Of a DNA stretch of 39,087 nucleotides, positions 4,322 to 18,700 are shown piece after piece (position 1 is the first letter of the stretch; each line of letters begins with the position of its first letter). The DNA is taken from IMG/VR virus record IMGVR_UViG_3300020395_000035, positions 1-39,087 of that record. The stretch is one strand, 5' to 3'. A program made the translations under genes and the position numbers. Below the pieces are notes generated by a model, which worked only from the letters and a program-made list of their open reading frames with translations, was not told the origin of the DNA and did not search any database. The stretch comes from a virus.

Positions 4322-4732
4322 ATGCCACTCGTTAAACAACAAAAATCTCGTGCATTTAAGGACATCTCTTTAAGTTTTAGGAGACATCCTGTAACTAATG
4401 ATATACTTGCACTTCGTAATGAGGATGCAATAAAGAGATCTGTTCGAAATCTCGTTGAAACGATTAATGAAGAGCGGTTTTTTAATCCCTTGATAGGGTC
4501 TCAGGTTAAATCTAGTCTTTTTGAAAACGTTGATAATAGTCTTGTAACGACTATTAGAACACAAATTGAAACTTCTATCACTAACTTTGAGCCTAGAGTG
4601 AAATTAACTAATGTTTTAGTTGATCATCCTCTTGATACTAATGAACTGGAAGTAACAATTGCTTACGATATCATTGGCCAAGAGTCTTCACCTCAAGAAA
4701 TTTCATTTATCCTTCAACCAACTAGAGAATAA
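4322..4732 (+). CDS. 25: Baseplate wedge subunit gp25
   Basis: This is a gp25/lysozyme-like baseplate protein (GPW_gp25 family) that joins gp6 and gp53 in the inner wedge and nucleates the sheath. The 136 aa compare with 132 in T4. It starts MPLVKQQKSRAFKDISLSFR. The family features seen are HPVTNDILALRNEDAIKRSV (around 22-41), ERFFNPLIGSQVKSSLFEN (around 52-70) and a final strand region LEVTIAYDIIGQ. It is transcribed from the late promoter at 4290-4297. Its stop overlaps the gp6 start in TAATG, as expected for partners made in fixed ratio. Confidence 0.9.
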   Translation: MPLVKQQKSRAFKDISLSFRRHPVTNDILALRNEDAIKRSVRNLVETINEERFFNPLIGSQVKSSLFENVDNSLVTTIRTQIETSITNFEPRVKLTNVLVDHPLDTNELEVTIAYDIIGQESSPQEISFILQPTRE

Positions 4733-6690
4733 TGGCGTTAACACAATATACTAACCTAGATTTTGAAGAAGTTAAAGTTTCTTTACGTGAATATTTGCGA
4801 GCCAACTCAAATTTCACTGATTTTGACTTTGAAGGATCGAATTTATCGATATTAATTGATCTTTTAGCGTATAATACCTATACTACAGCATATAATACTA
4901 ACATGGTCGCCAATGAGGCGTTCATTGATAGTGCAACTTTAAGGGAAAATGTAGTTGCATTAGCAAGAAATATTGGTTATGTACCCTCTTCAAGACGTGC
5001 TGCAACTGCAAATATCACTTTTACTGTAGATTTGGGTCAAGGAAGTGATGTATCTAGTGTAACACTTAAGGCAGGACTGTTTGGCTTGGGTGATTTTGGT
5101 AATACTAACTATACTTTCTGTACTTCGGAGGATTATATATCACCTGTAACTGATGATTTTGCATCATTTACCATTCCAATTAAACAAGGAACCTATTTAC
5201 AGAAACAATTTGTTGTTGATACATCACAACCAAATCAAAGATTTATCATTCCTAACCCATATGTTGATACATCTACTATAAGAGTTGATGTAAGAGATAG
5301 TGTATCATCAGGAACTAGGAAAACATATGCTCAACTTGACAATATTGTAGGAATTACTACTTCTTCAGAGACATATTTAATACAAGAAGTACAAGATGAG
5401 AAATATGAACTCCTTTTTGGTGATGGAGTGTTAGGTAAAAAGTTAGAAAATGGTAATTCAATAGATGTTTCTTATCTTGTATGTGATGGTAAGGGTGGAA
5501 ATGGTGTGGCCAACTTCACTTTTGCTGGAAAATTGGTTGATAATGATGGTGCAATAATTACTAGTGGTGTTTCTGACATAATTACCAATGAAAATGCTAG
5601 AAATGGTGCAGAAGTTGAAAATATAGACACAATTCGTAATTTAGCACCAAGAGTTTACTCTGCACAACATCGTGCAGTAACATCTAATGATTATGAATCA
5701 ATAATTCCGACAATTTTTCCAAATGCAGAGAGTGTAACTGCTTATGGAGGTGAAGATATTAGTCCACCTCAATATGGAAAGGTATTTTTGTCAATAAAAC
5801 CCAAAAATGGACGATTTATTTCTGATTTTGATAAAAGACAACTAATTAATAAGTTAAAAAGGTATTCTGTAGCTGGAATTCGTCAAGAATTTGTAGATTT
5901 GAAGTTTTTATACATTGAATTGGATACAACAGTCTATTATAACGCAAATTCCGTACTTGATGTGAATAATTTGAAAACAAATATTAGAAATTCACTTGAA
6001 ATTTACTCAAAATCTGCAGATTTGAATAAATTTGGTGGAAGATTCAAATATAGTAAAATTTTGAAGATTATTGATGAAAGTAGTGCTGCTGTTACTTCAA
6101 ATATCACAAAAGTGATTATAAGACGTAATTTAGACGCTGATATTGCTAATTTTGCACAATATGAACTTTGTTTTGGTAATAGATTCCATAATCGCAGAGA
6201 AGGTTACAACATTAAATCTACTGGATTTAATGTAAATGGAGTTAGTGGTACTTGTTACTTCAGTGATACATATATTAATGAAAAAACTGGTAGATTATTC
6301 GTTTTCAGATTAACTACTGAAGGTAAGGTTGAAACTGTAATTGCTAATGCAGGAACAGTTAAATATGACATTGGTGAAATTCTTATAGATACAATACGAA
6401 TTATTTCCACTGATAAACCTGATAATGTGATTGAAATACAAGCTATTCCCGAATCTAATGATATTATTGGATTAAAGGATCTATATGTTCAACTTTCTAT
6501 CCCTGATAGTGATATTGGTTGTATTGAGGATATTATTTCATCTGGTGCAGATACCTCTGGTTCTAGATTTATTTCCACATCTAGTTTTACAGATGATGCC
6601 TACATAAGGAAGACGGCTTCCGCTCCTACTTCTGATAGATATACTTCTACATCGAATATATCTTCTACATCAACAGAAATTAGCTACTAA
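4732..6690 (+). CDS. 6: Baseplate wedge subunit gp6
   Basis: gp6 forms the continuous ring of the inner baseplate and contacts gp25, gp53 and gp7. The length (652 aa) matches T4 gp6 (660 aa). The N-terminal part reads LDFEEVKVSLREYLRANSNF and then FEGSNLSILIDLLAYNTYTT, the usual gp6 start in T4-like phages. The middle has a baseplate J-like core (YELLFGDGVLGKKL near 226, then RNLAPRVYSAQHRAVTSNDY near 305). The C-terminal end is Ser/Thr-rich and looks disordered (TSTSNISSTSTEIS). It is the second gene of the late operon, coupled to gp25. The next gene starts 11 nt after its stop. Confidence 0.9.
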   Translation: MALTQYTNLDFEEVKVSLREYLRANSNFTDFDFEGSNLSILIDLLAYNTYTTAYNTNMVANEAFIDSATLRENVVALARNIGYVPSSRRAATANITFTVDLGQGSDVSSVTLKAGLFGLGDFGNTNYTFCTSEDYISPVTDDFASFTIPIKQGTYLQKQFVVDTSQPNQRFIIPNPYVDTSTIRVDVRDSVSSGTRKTYAQLDNIVGITTSSETYLIQEVQDEKYELLFGDGVLGKKLENGNSIDVSYLVCDGKGGNGVANFTFAGKLVDNDGAIITSGVSDIITNENARNGAEVENIDTIRNLAPRVYSAQHRAVTSNDYESIIPTIFPNAESVTAYGGEDISPPQYGKVFLSIKPKNGRFISDFDKRQLINKLKRYSVAGIRQEFVDLKFLYIELDTTVYYNANSVLDVNNLKTNIRNSLEIYSKSADLNKFGGRFKYSKILKIIDESSAAVTSNITKVIIRRNLDADIANFAQYELCFGNRFHNRREGYNIKSTGFNVNGVSGTCYFSDTYINEKTGRLFVFRLTTEGKVETVIANAGTVKYDIGEILIDTIRIISTDKPDNVIEIQAIPESNDIIGLKDLYVQLSIPDSDIGCIEDIISSGADTSGSRFISTSSFTDDAYIRKTASAPTSDRYTSTSNISSTSTEISY

Positions 6691-6701
6691 AATTAGTAAT
6701 A

Positions 6702-9700
6702 ATGGGTATCGATACTACCGCCAAAAAAGTCCAAATTAATAAACTCGTAAGAAGTCAATTACCTTCTTTTGTAGCTGAGGATAATCCACAATTTGTGGAC
6801 TTTTTAAAACAATACTATGTTTCACAAGAATATCAAGGTGGACCAATTGATATTGCTACTAATTTTAATGAGTATCAAAAAGTAGATACATTTAATGAAG
6901 GTAGTGAACTTGTTGGATTTACTACTTGTACTAATGATATAAATTCTTACGATTCTACTATAGTCGTATCGTCAACAGAAGGTTGGCCTGCAGATTATGG
7001 ACTTTTGAAGATAGATGATGAAATAATTACATATACTAGTAAGACAGAGACCTCATTTGTGGGTTGTGTACGTGGTTTTTGTGGTGTAGATAATTTACAT
7101 GAACCAACAAATACGGAAAATTTAGTATTTTCTGAGTCAAATGCTGTAAAACATGAAGGTCTTTCAAAAGTTACTAATTTAAGTAACTTATTTTTACAAG
7201 AATTTTGGAAAAAGACAAAAAATTTATTTTTGCCAGGATTTGAAGACAGAGAATTACATAAAAAAGTCGATAAAGCTAACTTTTTGCGACAAGCAAAGGA
7301 TTTTTACGGATCAAAAGGTACTGATGAAGCAATAAAAATCTTATTTGGGGTTCTTTTTAACGATCAAGCCGAAGTAATAAAACCAATTGATTACTTATTT
7401 GCACCTTCAGATGCAGATTATGTCAAAACTTTCGATTTGGTAGCTGAAGTTATAAGTGGAAATCCTGATAATGTGGTGGGCCAAACATTATTCCAGACAG
7501 ATAAAACGGCAACTAGTGGATCAATATTTAATGTTCAATTTCTTCCTAAAGATGATAAGAATTATTATCTTATAAGTTTAAGTAGAGGATCAGTTGTTGG
7601 TGAATTTGAAGCTACAGGTGCCTCTAAACTCGTTGATAATGTTGCATATAATAGTAATACTGGTGTTGGTGCTACAGTTCTTACTGTAGATTCTACACTT
7701 GGATTCCCAGATAAGGGAACTGTTTATGTTGGAGCTGGTCTTACTGTAGGTATTGCAACTTATAGTAGTAAAACATCTACACAATTTTATGGCGTAACTG
7801 GCATATCTTCTTCATACACAGATGGTGATTTTGTTAGATCATCTAGAACAGTATATGCATATGAAGACGGAAATATTGAAAAACCAGTTTACTTTAGATT
7901 AACTAATGTGGTTACTGGTGCAAATATCGATGATATTGCACATACACATACAGAAGATATTGTATATCCTAGACAATTAGGATTGGTATCTGATCCAAAT
8001 ATCCATCAATTGAATAGTTGGATTCATAATGTTAAAATTAAGACTGATGTAGCTACATATCTTCAAGGAACAACTACATTGTCTAATGTGGATGATAGTA
8101 CATATAGTGGTGAAGTAAATACGAGTACACCACATGAGTTGCAAATAGGGGATGATGTAATAATATATGATATTCTTAGAAGTGCTGTAGGTACTCCATC
8201 TAACGTAACTGGTAAAGTTGATAGTATTCCAAGTGAAACTAAATTTACAATTACAAATAAAACAGGTACATTAGATCAAACAAAAACTTATCAAGTTGGA
8301 AGAAAGTTGAGATATGCTAGTAGTCTTAATGATAGATTAAATGTATCTAATTTTGTTGCTAATGTACAAAATACATATATTAGTGATGATAATAAAACTG
8401 CATATGTAACAACTGGTTCTTTGCCAGGTTATGAAATAAGTGCTGATCATCGATCACAAACATTTAATGGGTTTAGTGCAGTATCTAATGATACAATTAA
8501 TATACCAAATCATGATTTTAAAACTGGAGAATTAATACGATATAATCCATCAGAAGGTGATGTTGCTGTATCTGGACTCAGTACAGGATTTGCTTATGCA
8601 ATAATAAAAGAAGATGTCAATAATATTAAGTTATCAAGGAGTGTTCTTGATGCAGCTGCAAAAAAACATATTAATATTAATTCTACAGCAAGTTCTACTA
8701 CACATACAATAGTACCTGAAGAACTTAGTGGTAAGAATTTAAAACATCAGAATTTTATAAGAGAATTTCCAATTACTCCAGAAGTAAAAGTAGATACACG
8801 GGATATTAAAAATGAACCAATTGGAATGCTTGTTAATGGAGTAGAAATATTTTCTAATCAATCTGGTGATAATGTATTTTACGGGCCAATTGAACATATA
8901 GACGTTGAAAGAGGTGGTGATGATTATGATGTAATACAACCACCTAATATACACATTTCGGATAATGTAGGTACTGGTGCAACTGCTTATGCTGTTATTG
9001 AAGGTTCATTTAGAGGTATAGAAGTTATATCTGGTGGTTATGATATAAAAAATGTACCAAATATTTCTATAACTGGTGGTAATGGAAATGGAGCTACTGC
9101 ATATCCAAGATTAAAAGCTATTAGGAATGCTAGAACTTTTGACGCTAAGGTTGATGTAACTGTTAATACACAAGCTACTGCATCAGTTAGTATTTCTGGT
9201 GGAGTAATTCAAAATAGTGTTAATATAGTAAATGCTGGAACTGGATATATTACTGCACCAACAGTTACGGTTAGTACAACAAATCCACATACAGGTGCTG
9301 ATGCACAATTAACTGCAACCATCAATGCAAATGGTCAGGTAAGTGGTATTACGGTTGTTTCAGGCGGTTCTGGGTACGTCTCAGGACAGGTTACGTTGAC
9401 ACTTAGTGGTCCTGCTGGATTGATTACTTTTGCAGATGATCACTTATTCTTTGATGGTGAGGAAGTTGTATATGAAAAATCTAAGGATAATGCACAAATT
9501 CCTGGCTTGATTGATAAATCTGTTTATTATGTTCATAACATATCTGGCAATTCTAAACAAATTGCATTAATGAATACTTTTGAAAATGCAGTTTCTGGAA
9601 CTAATGCAGTTACAATTACAAATAAATCCATTGGAACACATAAAATACAATCGACTACATTTAGAAACGTTATTGATAAAATTGTAGTTGAAAATTCTGG

Positions 9701-12700
9701 ATTTGGATATTCTAATAGAAAAGTATTAATTAATTCTGATGCCCATCCTGCAGTAGATTATGCTAATAGGGCTAATATAAGATCTGGTGTAAGTATTGCA
9801 AATAATTATATTTTCCATAAAAATCATGGATTTAGAAATGGTGATCTTGTTGAATATAGTCATACGGGTACTGCAATAAGTGGATTATCTACTACAATAA
9901 AATATTTGATAATTAAATTGGATGAAGATAGATTCCGTCTTTGTAGTGCAGGTGATGATTATATTAATAATTTGTATTCGGAGGAGTTTGGAACTACATC
10001 AACTACAGTAAATTATAGTAAGGGTTTATATGTTGATATAAATTCCGTTGGTGCAGGTACTCATACATTTAAATATCCAGATATATCTGTTTCTATGGAT
10101 GTTATTTCTGGAGTTGGTAATACTGCCGTTTCATTCCCAGTAATAAGACCTATATGTAGAGGTGGTATAACAGATATTCATTTAACTAATACTGGAGTTG
10201 GATATGGGTCTTCAGATACTATTAATGCACATAGAAGACCATTAGTAACTATATCTAATGGTCTTGGTGGTTTAGTTGATGTTTCTATAACAGATGGTTT
10301 AATTAGTGATGCATTTACAAAAATTGATGGTAAAGGTTATGTTTCTCCTCCAGATTTAATTGTTGAAGGTCAGGGTAAATATGGAAAACTTGTATCTAAT
10401 GTGAATGCAGATGGTACTCTTGGTGCAGTTAATATTATTGATTCTGGTAAGGATTATACAACAATTCCAGATACAACAGTACGAGTTAAATCTCCTGGCG
10501 TTGGAGCTGTATTCAGAGCGGATTTGAGAAAGTGGAATATGACCACAATTGCTAGATATCAAGAATCAATCAATCCTTCTGATGATGGTATAATTTTACC
10601 AAGTCAAAATCCTGAATATGAATCAAAATTTACATCTGCTTATCTTCCTAGAAGATTGAGATTATTACTTGATGATAGTATTGAAACTAATTTTGATGAA
10701 AAAAATGTAGTAGAACATTCTCCTATTGTTGGATGGGCATATGATGGTTGTCCGATTTATGGACCATATGGATTTAATTCTCCTACTGGAGGTGCAGTTC
10801 GTAGATTAACATCTGGATATACTGCTGTAACTAGATCTAATAGACCTACAGAATTTCCAGCAGAATCTTTTGTTGAAGATTTTGATTATACTGGAAATGG
10901 AGATTTGGATGAAAATAATGGTAGATTTGGTAAAACGCCAGAATATCCTAATGGTGTATATGCATATTTCTGTACTATTTCAGATACCGATGGAAGTATA
11001 TCTCCATTTAATGGTACTAGAAAACCAGTATTTCCGTTTATATTGAATGGGTATCAATTTAATAGAGTTGATTCAAATGTTCAGGCTTTATCGTTACAAT
11101 CTACTTCAAAACTTAATAGTGGAAATATAATAAGAAATACTTTACCATATCGACTTGGATTTATTGGTTCTAATTATGATTATTTGGTTTCTAGTAATAT
11201 AGATGATACTGAATTTACTATTAGAAATACTAATATGACTGGTATTACTTCAATATCAGTTCATGAGCCAGGTGTTGATTATAAAGTGGGAGATAGATTA
11301 AAATTTGATAATAATAATACTGGTGGAGGTCATGGTGTTTCTGCAAAAGTAAAAACCATTTCTGGAAAAGGTATTGTAGATATAACTTATGCAAAGACTA
11401 CTGTTGAACATATTGAGTTTAATTATAAAAATGGATTAGGAGTAGGTATAGGTTCAACTGCACATGGATTACATGATGGCGATCTTGTTAATGTATCTGG
11501 TATAGGAACTGGTGAACTTAGATTTCTTGAAGGTCATAAAACTATTGGTGTATCATCAGTTACCTCTAAATTAAGTGTTGGAATATCTTCTATAGCTGGT
11601 CATGCCGATTCTACAGGCCGTACTGCTTTTATGTACCTTACCCAACAGACTTCATCACGTAATAGTAATGAAGATGATATACAAGTTGGAGATTGGTTAA
11701 TTATTGGTGATGCTGATGATTCTATAAAAGAAAAAGTTCAAGTAATAGAATATAATCAAAAATTTGATAGATATAAAATTAGAAGACAAACTGGTATTGG
11801 AAATACATGGTTTGAGGCAGGAACATCTGTTGTTGTTGATCAAAAGAAATTTACATTTAATGCTGGAATTGCAACTGATTTACGAATAGGTGATAATTAT
11901 ACAATAACAATTAATCCACAAAGTAGTATTGGTATTGGAACTGTAATAAAAACAGAAACTGGTCCTTATGGTAATGTTTCTGTTGCTAGAGTAGTTGCTA
12001 AGGATAATACTGTTTTATATGATAGGGATCCGCAAAATAGACCACATAATACTCAGCCAGGATCCAATTGTGATAATTCAATTACTTTTGAGAATCATGG
12101 ATTTATTACTGGTCAAAAATTACAATATTTTAAGAGTCCAACTGCAACTGCTGGATTGCAAGTATCTCAAAATGTTGGGATGGGTGCATCATTTAGTCTT
12201 ACTGATGGTCAATTTGTATATGCAGTTAAGAAAACTGATGATTTGTTTGGTATTCAAACAAGTAGAGTTGGTATAGGGTCTACATCAAAATCACTATATT
12301 TTGCAACTATAGGTGCAACTGGTGGAAATGTTACCGTTTATGATGATCATCAATTAAAAACTACTAATGAATCACATGTAGGATTTGTGGATAAATTTGA
12401 TGTAACTGTTGTCACATCACAACCTCATGGATTAAAAAATAATGATGAAGTAACTATTAGTATTTCTCCAGATCAAACTATTAATAAAAGTGTTGAATAT
12501 GATACTGTTGCCAGGAAAACTATAGTTGAACCTTTATATTTCCAAAGTTCCGATGTGTCAACTTCAAATAATACAATAAAAATAACAAATCATGGATATA
12601 AAGATGGTGATAAAGTTCTGTATAAGGCTGGTGCTACTGCAATAACACCTTTAGAGGATAGGGATGAATATTATGTTCAGAGGATATCTGATGATTATTT

Positions 12701-15700
12701 TAAATTATTCACTAATCGTAAAGATTCTATTAGTGATCCAAATGGATTTATTAATCTAACTAATATTGGATCTAGTGCAGGTGCAGGTAATCATCATAGA
12801 ATTTCTAGAATTAATCCTCCAATTAAGGCTTTATTAGGAGAAACTGTGGGATTTGCAGTTTCTGATTCATCTAATAGTAATTTTACATTAGAATTTTTTA
12901 GAGATAAGAATTTTACTAATAGATTTGATGGTGTTGGAATATCCACTGAAGTTGTAAGGAGTGGTGTACCTGGCACAACTGGTAGTTTAGTTAGTCTTAA
13001 ACTTACTAATAATGTACCTTTACCATTGTGGTATAAATTAACACCAAGTATAAAAAATAATGCTGGTGATTACATTGATGTTACAAAGAGGGATAGTTAT
13101 CCTGACACACAAGTTATTAATGGATCGAGAATATCATTAGAACTTAGTCGATATTCTGGTAATTTTGGAATTAAAACTACTGGTATGGGTAATACAGCTT
13201 TTAGTTATCAGATTGCAGAAAAACCAGAAAAAGAAAGATATAATACTGCTGGTGTAAGTACTTTTAGATATCTAACAAAATCAACTAACGCAAAAGGTGG
13301 AATTAATGAAATTAAAATTGATTTTCCTGGCAGAGAATATGTTAGAAATCCTGGCATAACCAGTATAAGATCAACTAATGGTAAAGATGCGGATGTTCGT
13401 ATTCTTGATGATAATGTTGGATTCCCAGCTTTCACTGAAGTTACTAAAATTGGATATGATTATCCGACAGATAAAACATTAAGTCCTAGAGCAGATACTT
13501 ATGCAAATGTGAGTGTAGTTAATAATTATGTAATTGGTCATATTGGTATAGTTACTGCAGGTAAAAATTATAGTACTGCACCTGATTTATTTTTACCAGA
13601 TAGGCCATTTGCAAAAACAAGAGTTTATTTAGAGGGTACATCAATCGGATCTGTTGAAATCTTAGAAGATAGTTTAACTGGATTTAGTAATGTTCCAAAT
13701 CCACCAAGAATTATTGCAATTAACAATACAAATGGTGTTGGTGTTGTAACTGCTAGGTGTATTGAAGCTAATGGAGATCCTAATACATCACCCTTAATTG
13801 AAATAAAGAAACCTTTTGGTGGTTGGAGAGCTGAAAATCATAGATTGGGTACTAATTTCCCATTTGAAGTTGGAGATCAAGTTTTTGTTGAAAACGTTGA
13901 AGTATTTCAAAATGATAATCCAATATTTTACAATGAAGGAAGAGTGATTGGTTATAATTCTGATATGTATGATTATCAGTATTTTACTATTACTGAGAGA
14001 AATATTGCTAATTCTTGGATAAAATATTCTATTGCAGGTATTGGTACTTGGGGTGGAACTTTTGATCCAGTCAATAGTGCTGGTAGAGTTATTAAGAAAG
14101 AAGATTTACCATCATTTAACGTTAGATTTGATCATAGAGATTTTATTGAAGGAGAACATGTTACATTTGGTGGCGGATCAGCTGAAGGTGTAATTGTAAT
14201 GAATGAAGGTTGGGATAGAGCTACAAATTCATTTAGATTAAGAGGATTGACAAGAAATCCGTTTAAAGGTGATGTTATTGTCGGTGGAATATCTAATGCT
14301 CAAGGTAAAGTTATTAAATCGTCTTATTATGAGAGATATTTTACAATATCACATCAATCAGATAGAGTTAAAGGATTCCAAAAAAATACTGGTAAATTAA
14401 ATAACGATTTCCAAAAAATACAGGATAGTGATTATTATCAAAATTTCTCATATTCAATTCAAAGTGAAGTTCAGGAAAAAGATTTCAGTGATGCTGTAGA
14501 TAGTATTGTTCATCCTACTGGATATAAGAATTTCTCAGATTTAGTTATAAAGTCACTTCCAACATCTGGTAGTGGTAGGAGTACTGATTTATCTCCAAGG
14601 CCTCCACAAAGTGATACTGGATTACAAGTAAGTATTGATAATATACAATCATTCTATGTTAAGAATGACTATGATTTTGCTACAGAAACAACTATTGCTA
14701 GTGGATATTCTAAGTTTATTACATTCCAAAATAAGAAACTCACTGATCTTTTAAGTATTAGTTCTGCTAAAGTTAATTTAATTGATGATCTATCTAATCA
14801 ATTTGATGGAAAAACTGAAACATTCTCTGGTATTCATAAGTTTGTTAGAGATGAAATTAGAACAGCAGGTGCTGGAAGTACAGGCGCTATTAATATAATA
14901 ACAGGAGCTCCTGTTGGAAGTAATGGAACTATTATTGTTACTAATGGTACAACTTATGAACCTACTACTGGTGTATTAACGATTAAAGCTGATGCTCATG
15001 GACTTTCTAATGGCGCTACTGTTAGTATACTTGATAATTCTTTAACATTCACATGTGATAAAGATAATCATACTACAGAACATAGATATCCAAGAACATC
15101 AGATCCTGCTTCAACTTCAAATAGTAAATTTAATTGGGGTGTATTAACAGTCGCTAATAAGACTACGAATACATTTGAATTAACTATTAATACACCAGTT
15201 ATTGGTGGTAAAGTTGTCGGATTGAGTACTTTTGTACTCACTACAGAAAATGGTGGTAATAATGTATTTCATAATATAATAGATCCTAGTAATACCGATA
15301 CTATAGCGATAGGAAAATCAGTATTTACTGCAATCAATCATGGATTACAAACTGGGGAAGCTATAACATATGTGCCTGGTTCTAATACAAGTATTGGTAT
15401 TAATCCAACTGCATTCCGTGTGGCTACTACTGATATAACAATCGGTACAGAACAGATTGAAATTATTGGTCATGGTTTAAGTACCGCAGATACATTAACA
15501 TATACTGCAGGTTCTACTGCAATTGGTGGTCTTACCAATTCTACAACTTATTCTGTTATTAGAGTTAATAATAATACAATTAAACTTGCAACAAATACTT
15601 CCAATGCAAATGGTGGTACTGCAATTAATTTAACATCTGTGGGTGCTGGTATTCATGTATTCACTACTGCATCTAATCCTACGATGCCTACTAGTGCATA

Positions 15701-18700
15701 TGTATTTAAAACTTCTGATAATTCATTTAAGGTAATTCGTGATCCTCTTACTCCAGTAGATTATGCCTATACTTTACGTAATGTAGGAACTGGAACATAT
15801 CATGCATTTAATCCTACATCTCCAGAAAGTAGAACGTTAATTGAAATTGATGGTGTTATTCAATCTCCACTTTATAAGAAAGCTATTAGTGTTGCATTTG
15901 CTAGTAATGTTAGTAATTCAGCAACTTCCGTTACACTTGCTGGTATTACATCTATAAGAGCTAATGATATTATTAGTGTAGGTAATGAATTGATGAGGAT
16001 TAAAGGAATTGGTATTGGAGGAGCTAATGTATGTACTGTAGAACGTGGATTCTTAGGTACATCTGCAGCTGCACATACTACTAGTTCAACATGTACAATA
16101 AAAGATGGTGATTTTAATATTGTTAATGGTATACTTCATCTTACAACTCCTCCATATGGCCCATCAGGATCTGCAGGTATTAGTACATCATCAACATTCC
16201 ATGGCAGAATATTCAATAGGAAAGATGTAACTAGAAACTTTATTTTTGATGATGTATCACATAAATTTACTGGAAATGTTGCGACTGGAAGAACATTCAC
16301 ATTAACTCAAAATGATGAAGATGTAACTGGTATTGTTACTACAGTATCTGGTACTGGTGGTGCTGGTCAGGTTATTAATAATGGTATTATCTTGATTAAT
16401 AACATATTCCAAAGACCAGATATTGATTATGTAATGACACCAAGATCTTATGATCCTAATGTTGGTATTGGTGGATCAATTTCATTTACTGGAATCACTA
16501 CAAATTATACTATCCCTAGAGGTGGTAAAGTAGAAGATTTTGATGTTAATTTTGGTAAGGGATATCAACCAAGGAGAGCTGCTGCCGCTACTGCAGTTAT
16601 TAATGCTGCAGGTTCAATACAAAGTTTAACTATGACTGGTGCTGGTCGTGGATATTTCTCAGGATCAGTTAATGTTGAGGTATTTAATCCATTAGGTGTT
16701 GGTTCGGCTGCTGTTCTACAGGCAACAGTTGGTACTGGAAATAGTGCTGGAATGATTACTGGTATTACTACTATAAGTGGTGGTACTGGATATTCATCAT
16801 CAGATCCTGCATATAATACACATGTTCCTGTAGTTTCTACTGATGGAACAACATTAACAATTAATGTTGGGACTGCACTTCCTAAAGGAAGATATCAACA
16901 TAGTTTTGTACGTGATAGTGGTACTCATACGTTTGTGAGTGGAGTTACAAATGCTATTACTGCAAGTAATGGTGCAAGTGGAAACTTTACTGCTGCATCT
17001 GGTACAACTTATAATCCTTTAACTGGAAATTTAGTATTAACTATTGGGTCACATAGTTTAACAACAAGTAATAAAGTTACACTTGCAGATGGTGCAGTTA
17101 CATTTACATGTGATGCTGACAATCATGCAACTAATCATTCATATCCTAGATCAAGTGATCCTGCATCAGGACAAGCACTTACTATTACTGCTAAGACTGG
17201 TACAACAATTACAGTTAATGTTGGTGCAGTTAAAGGTGCTAATTCAGTAGTTACTGATACAACAGCTGTTGCTGGTTCTGGTTCTACTGCTGCATTTACT
17301 CCTAGTACTGCAGTATATGATCCAAACTCTGGAGATTTGGTACTTACTAAGGCATCTGGTACTTGGACTCATGCAACTAATGCAGGAACTCTTACACCAA
17401 TAAGTGGTACTGCATACAATCCATCAACAGGTATCTTAACTGTTAAGGCTACAGGTCATGGATTGGTTAATAATGATTTAATTAATATTCTTGAAGGTGG
17501 AATACCATTAACATGTGCAAAAGATAGTAATGCAACTACACATTATTATCCAAGAAAGACAGATCCTATTTTTGGAAAATGGATAAAGATTACTAAGGTT
17601 GATAATGATACATTCACAGTTTGGGTTGGTGGTTCTACTTATACAGGTGCTCATACATTTGTAACAGGACAAAGTGCTAATAAGATTAGAAAAGCTACGT
17701 CATATGTAAGACTTAATGATAATTCCTTCGTATTTACATGTACTAAGGATGGTAATTCAACTCAACATTCATATCCACGTACAGGAATTACAGTACCACC
17801 AATAATTAAAGTTGGTATTGCAACAGGATATAGTGACTTGGTATTTACTGGTGGTACTGGTCAAGGATTTAAAGCTAGTGTTGTAGTTGGTTCTGGTGGA
17901 ACTGTTATTGATTATGATATAACTGATAGAGGTTATGGTTATAAGAATGGTGAAGTATTGACTGTACAAGGTATACCATTTGAGCCAGGTATTTCAACAA
18001 GTTCACTTACATTTACAATAAACAAAACAATTACTGATAAATTTGCTGGATTTAGTTTTGGTCAATTAGTAACTCTTGATAATTTTGCTGATCAATTCGA
18101 TAATGATACCAAATCATTCTTACTCACCAAACTAAATGTTAATACTGGTGTTAAGGATATTGTTACTATAGTTTCATTAGATACATCTATTGATGCTGAT
18201 AATAACTTATTAATATTCTTGAATGATGTGTTACAAAAGCCAGGAGAAAACTATAGTCTTGAAGGTGGTACAACATTAAACTTTGTTGAAGCTCCTAAAG
18301 AAGGAAGTAAGTTACAAGTTTTATTCTATAGAGGTGGTAATGCTGATATTGAAGCATTAAACCCCGTAAAAACCTTTAAAGTTGGCGATAAAGTTCAATT
18401 ACTTCGAGGTGGTGATAGGCCTAGACAATCTGATCGTGTTGTATCTGATATTTCAGATGTAAGTAAGATAGAAACACCACTTTATGGTGGTGGTGGAATT
18501 AGTACTAATAGTAGTTTGGTTAGAGTAGCTGCTTGGAAGAAACAAGAAAGTGATCTTGTTGTTGATGGACTTCCTATTTCCAAAGAAAGATCTAATTATA
18601 CTGGTAAATTTAGACCAGTTTCAAATATTATTCAAAATGTTGCAACGAATAGTGGAACAATATATCTTGATAGTGGATGGCCTATATTCAGTGCATATGA

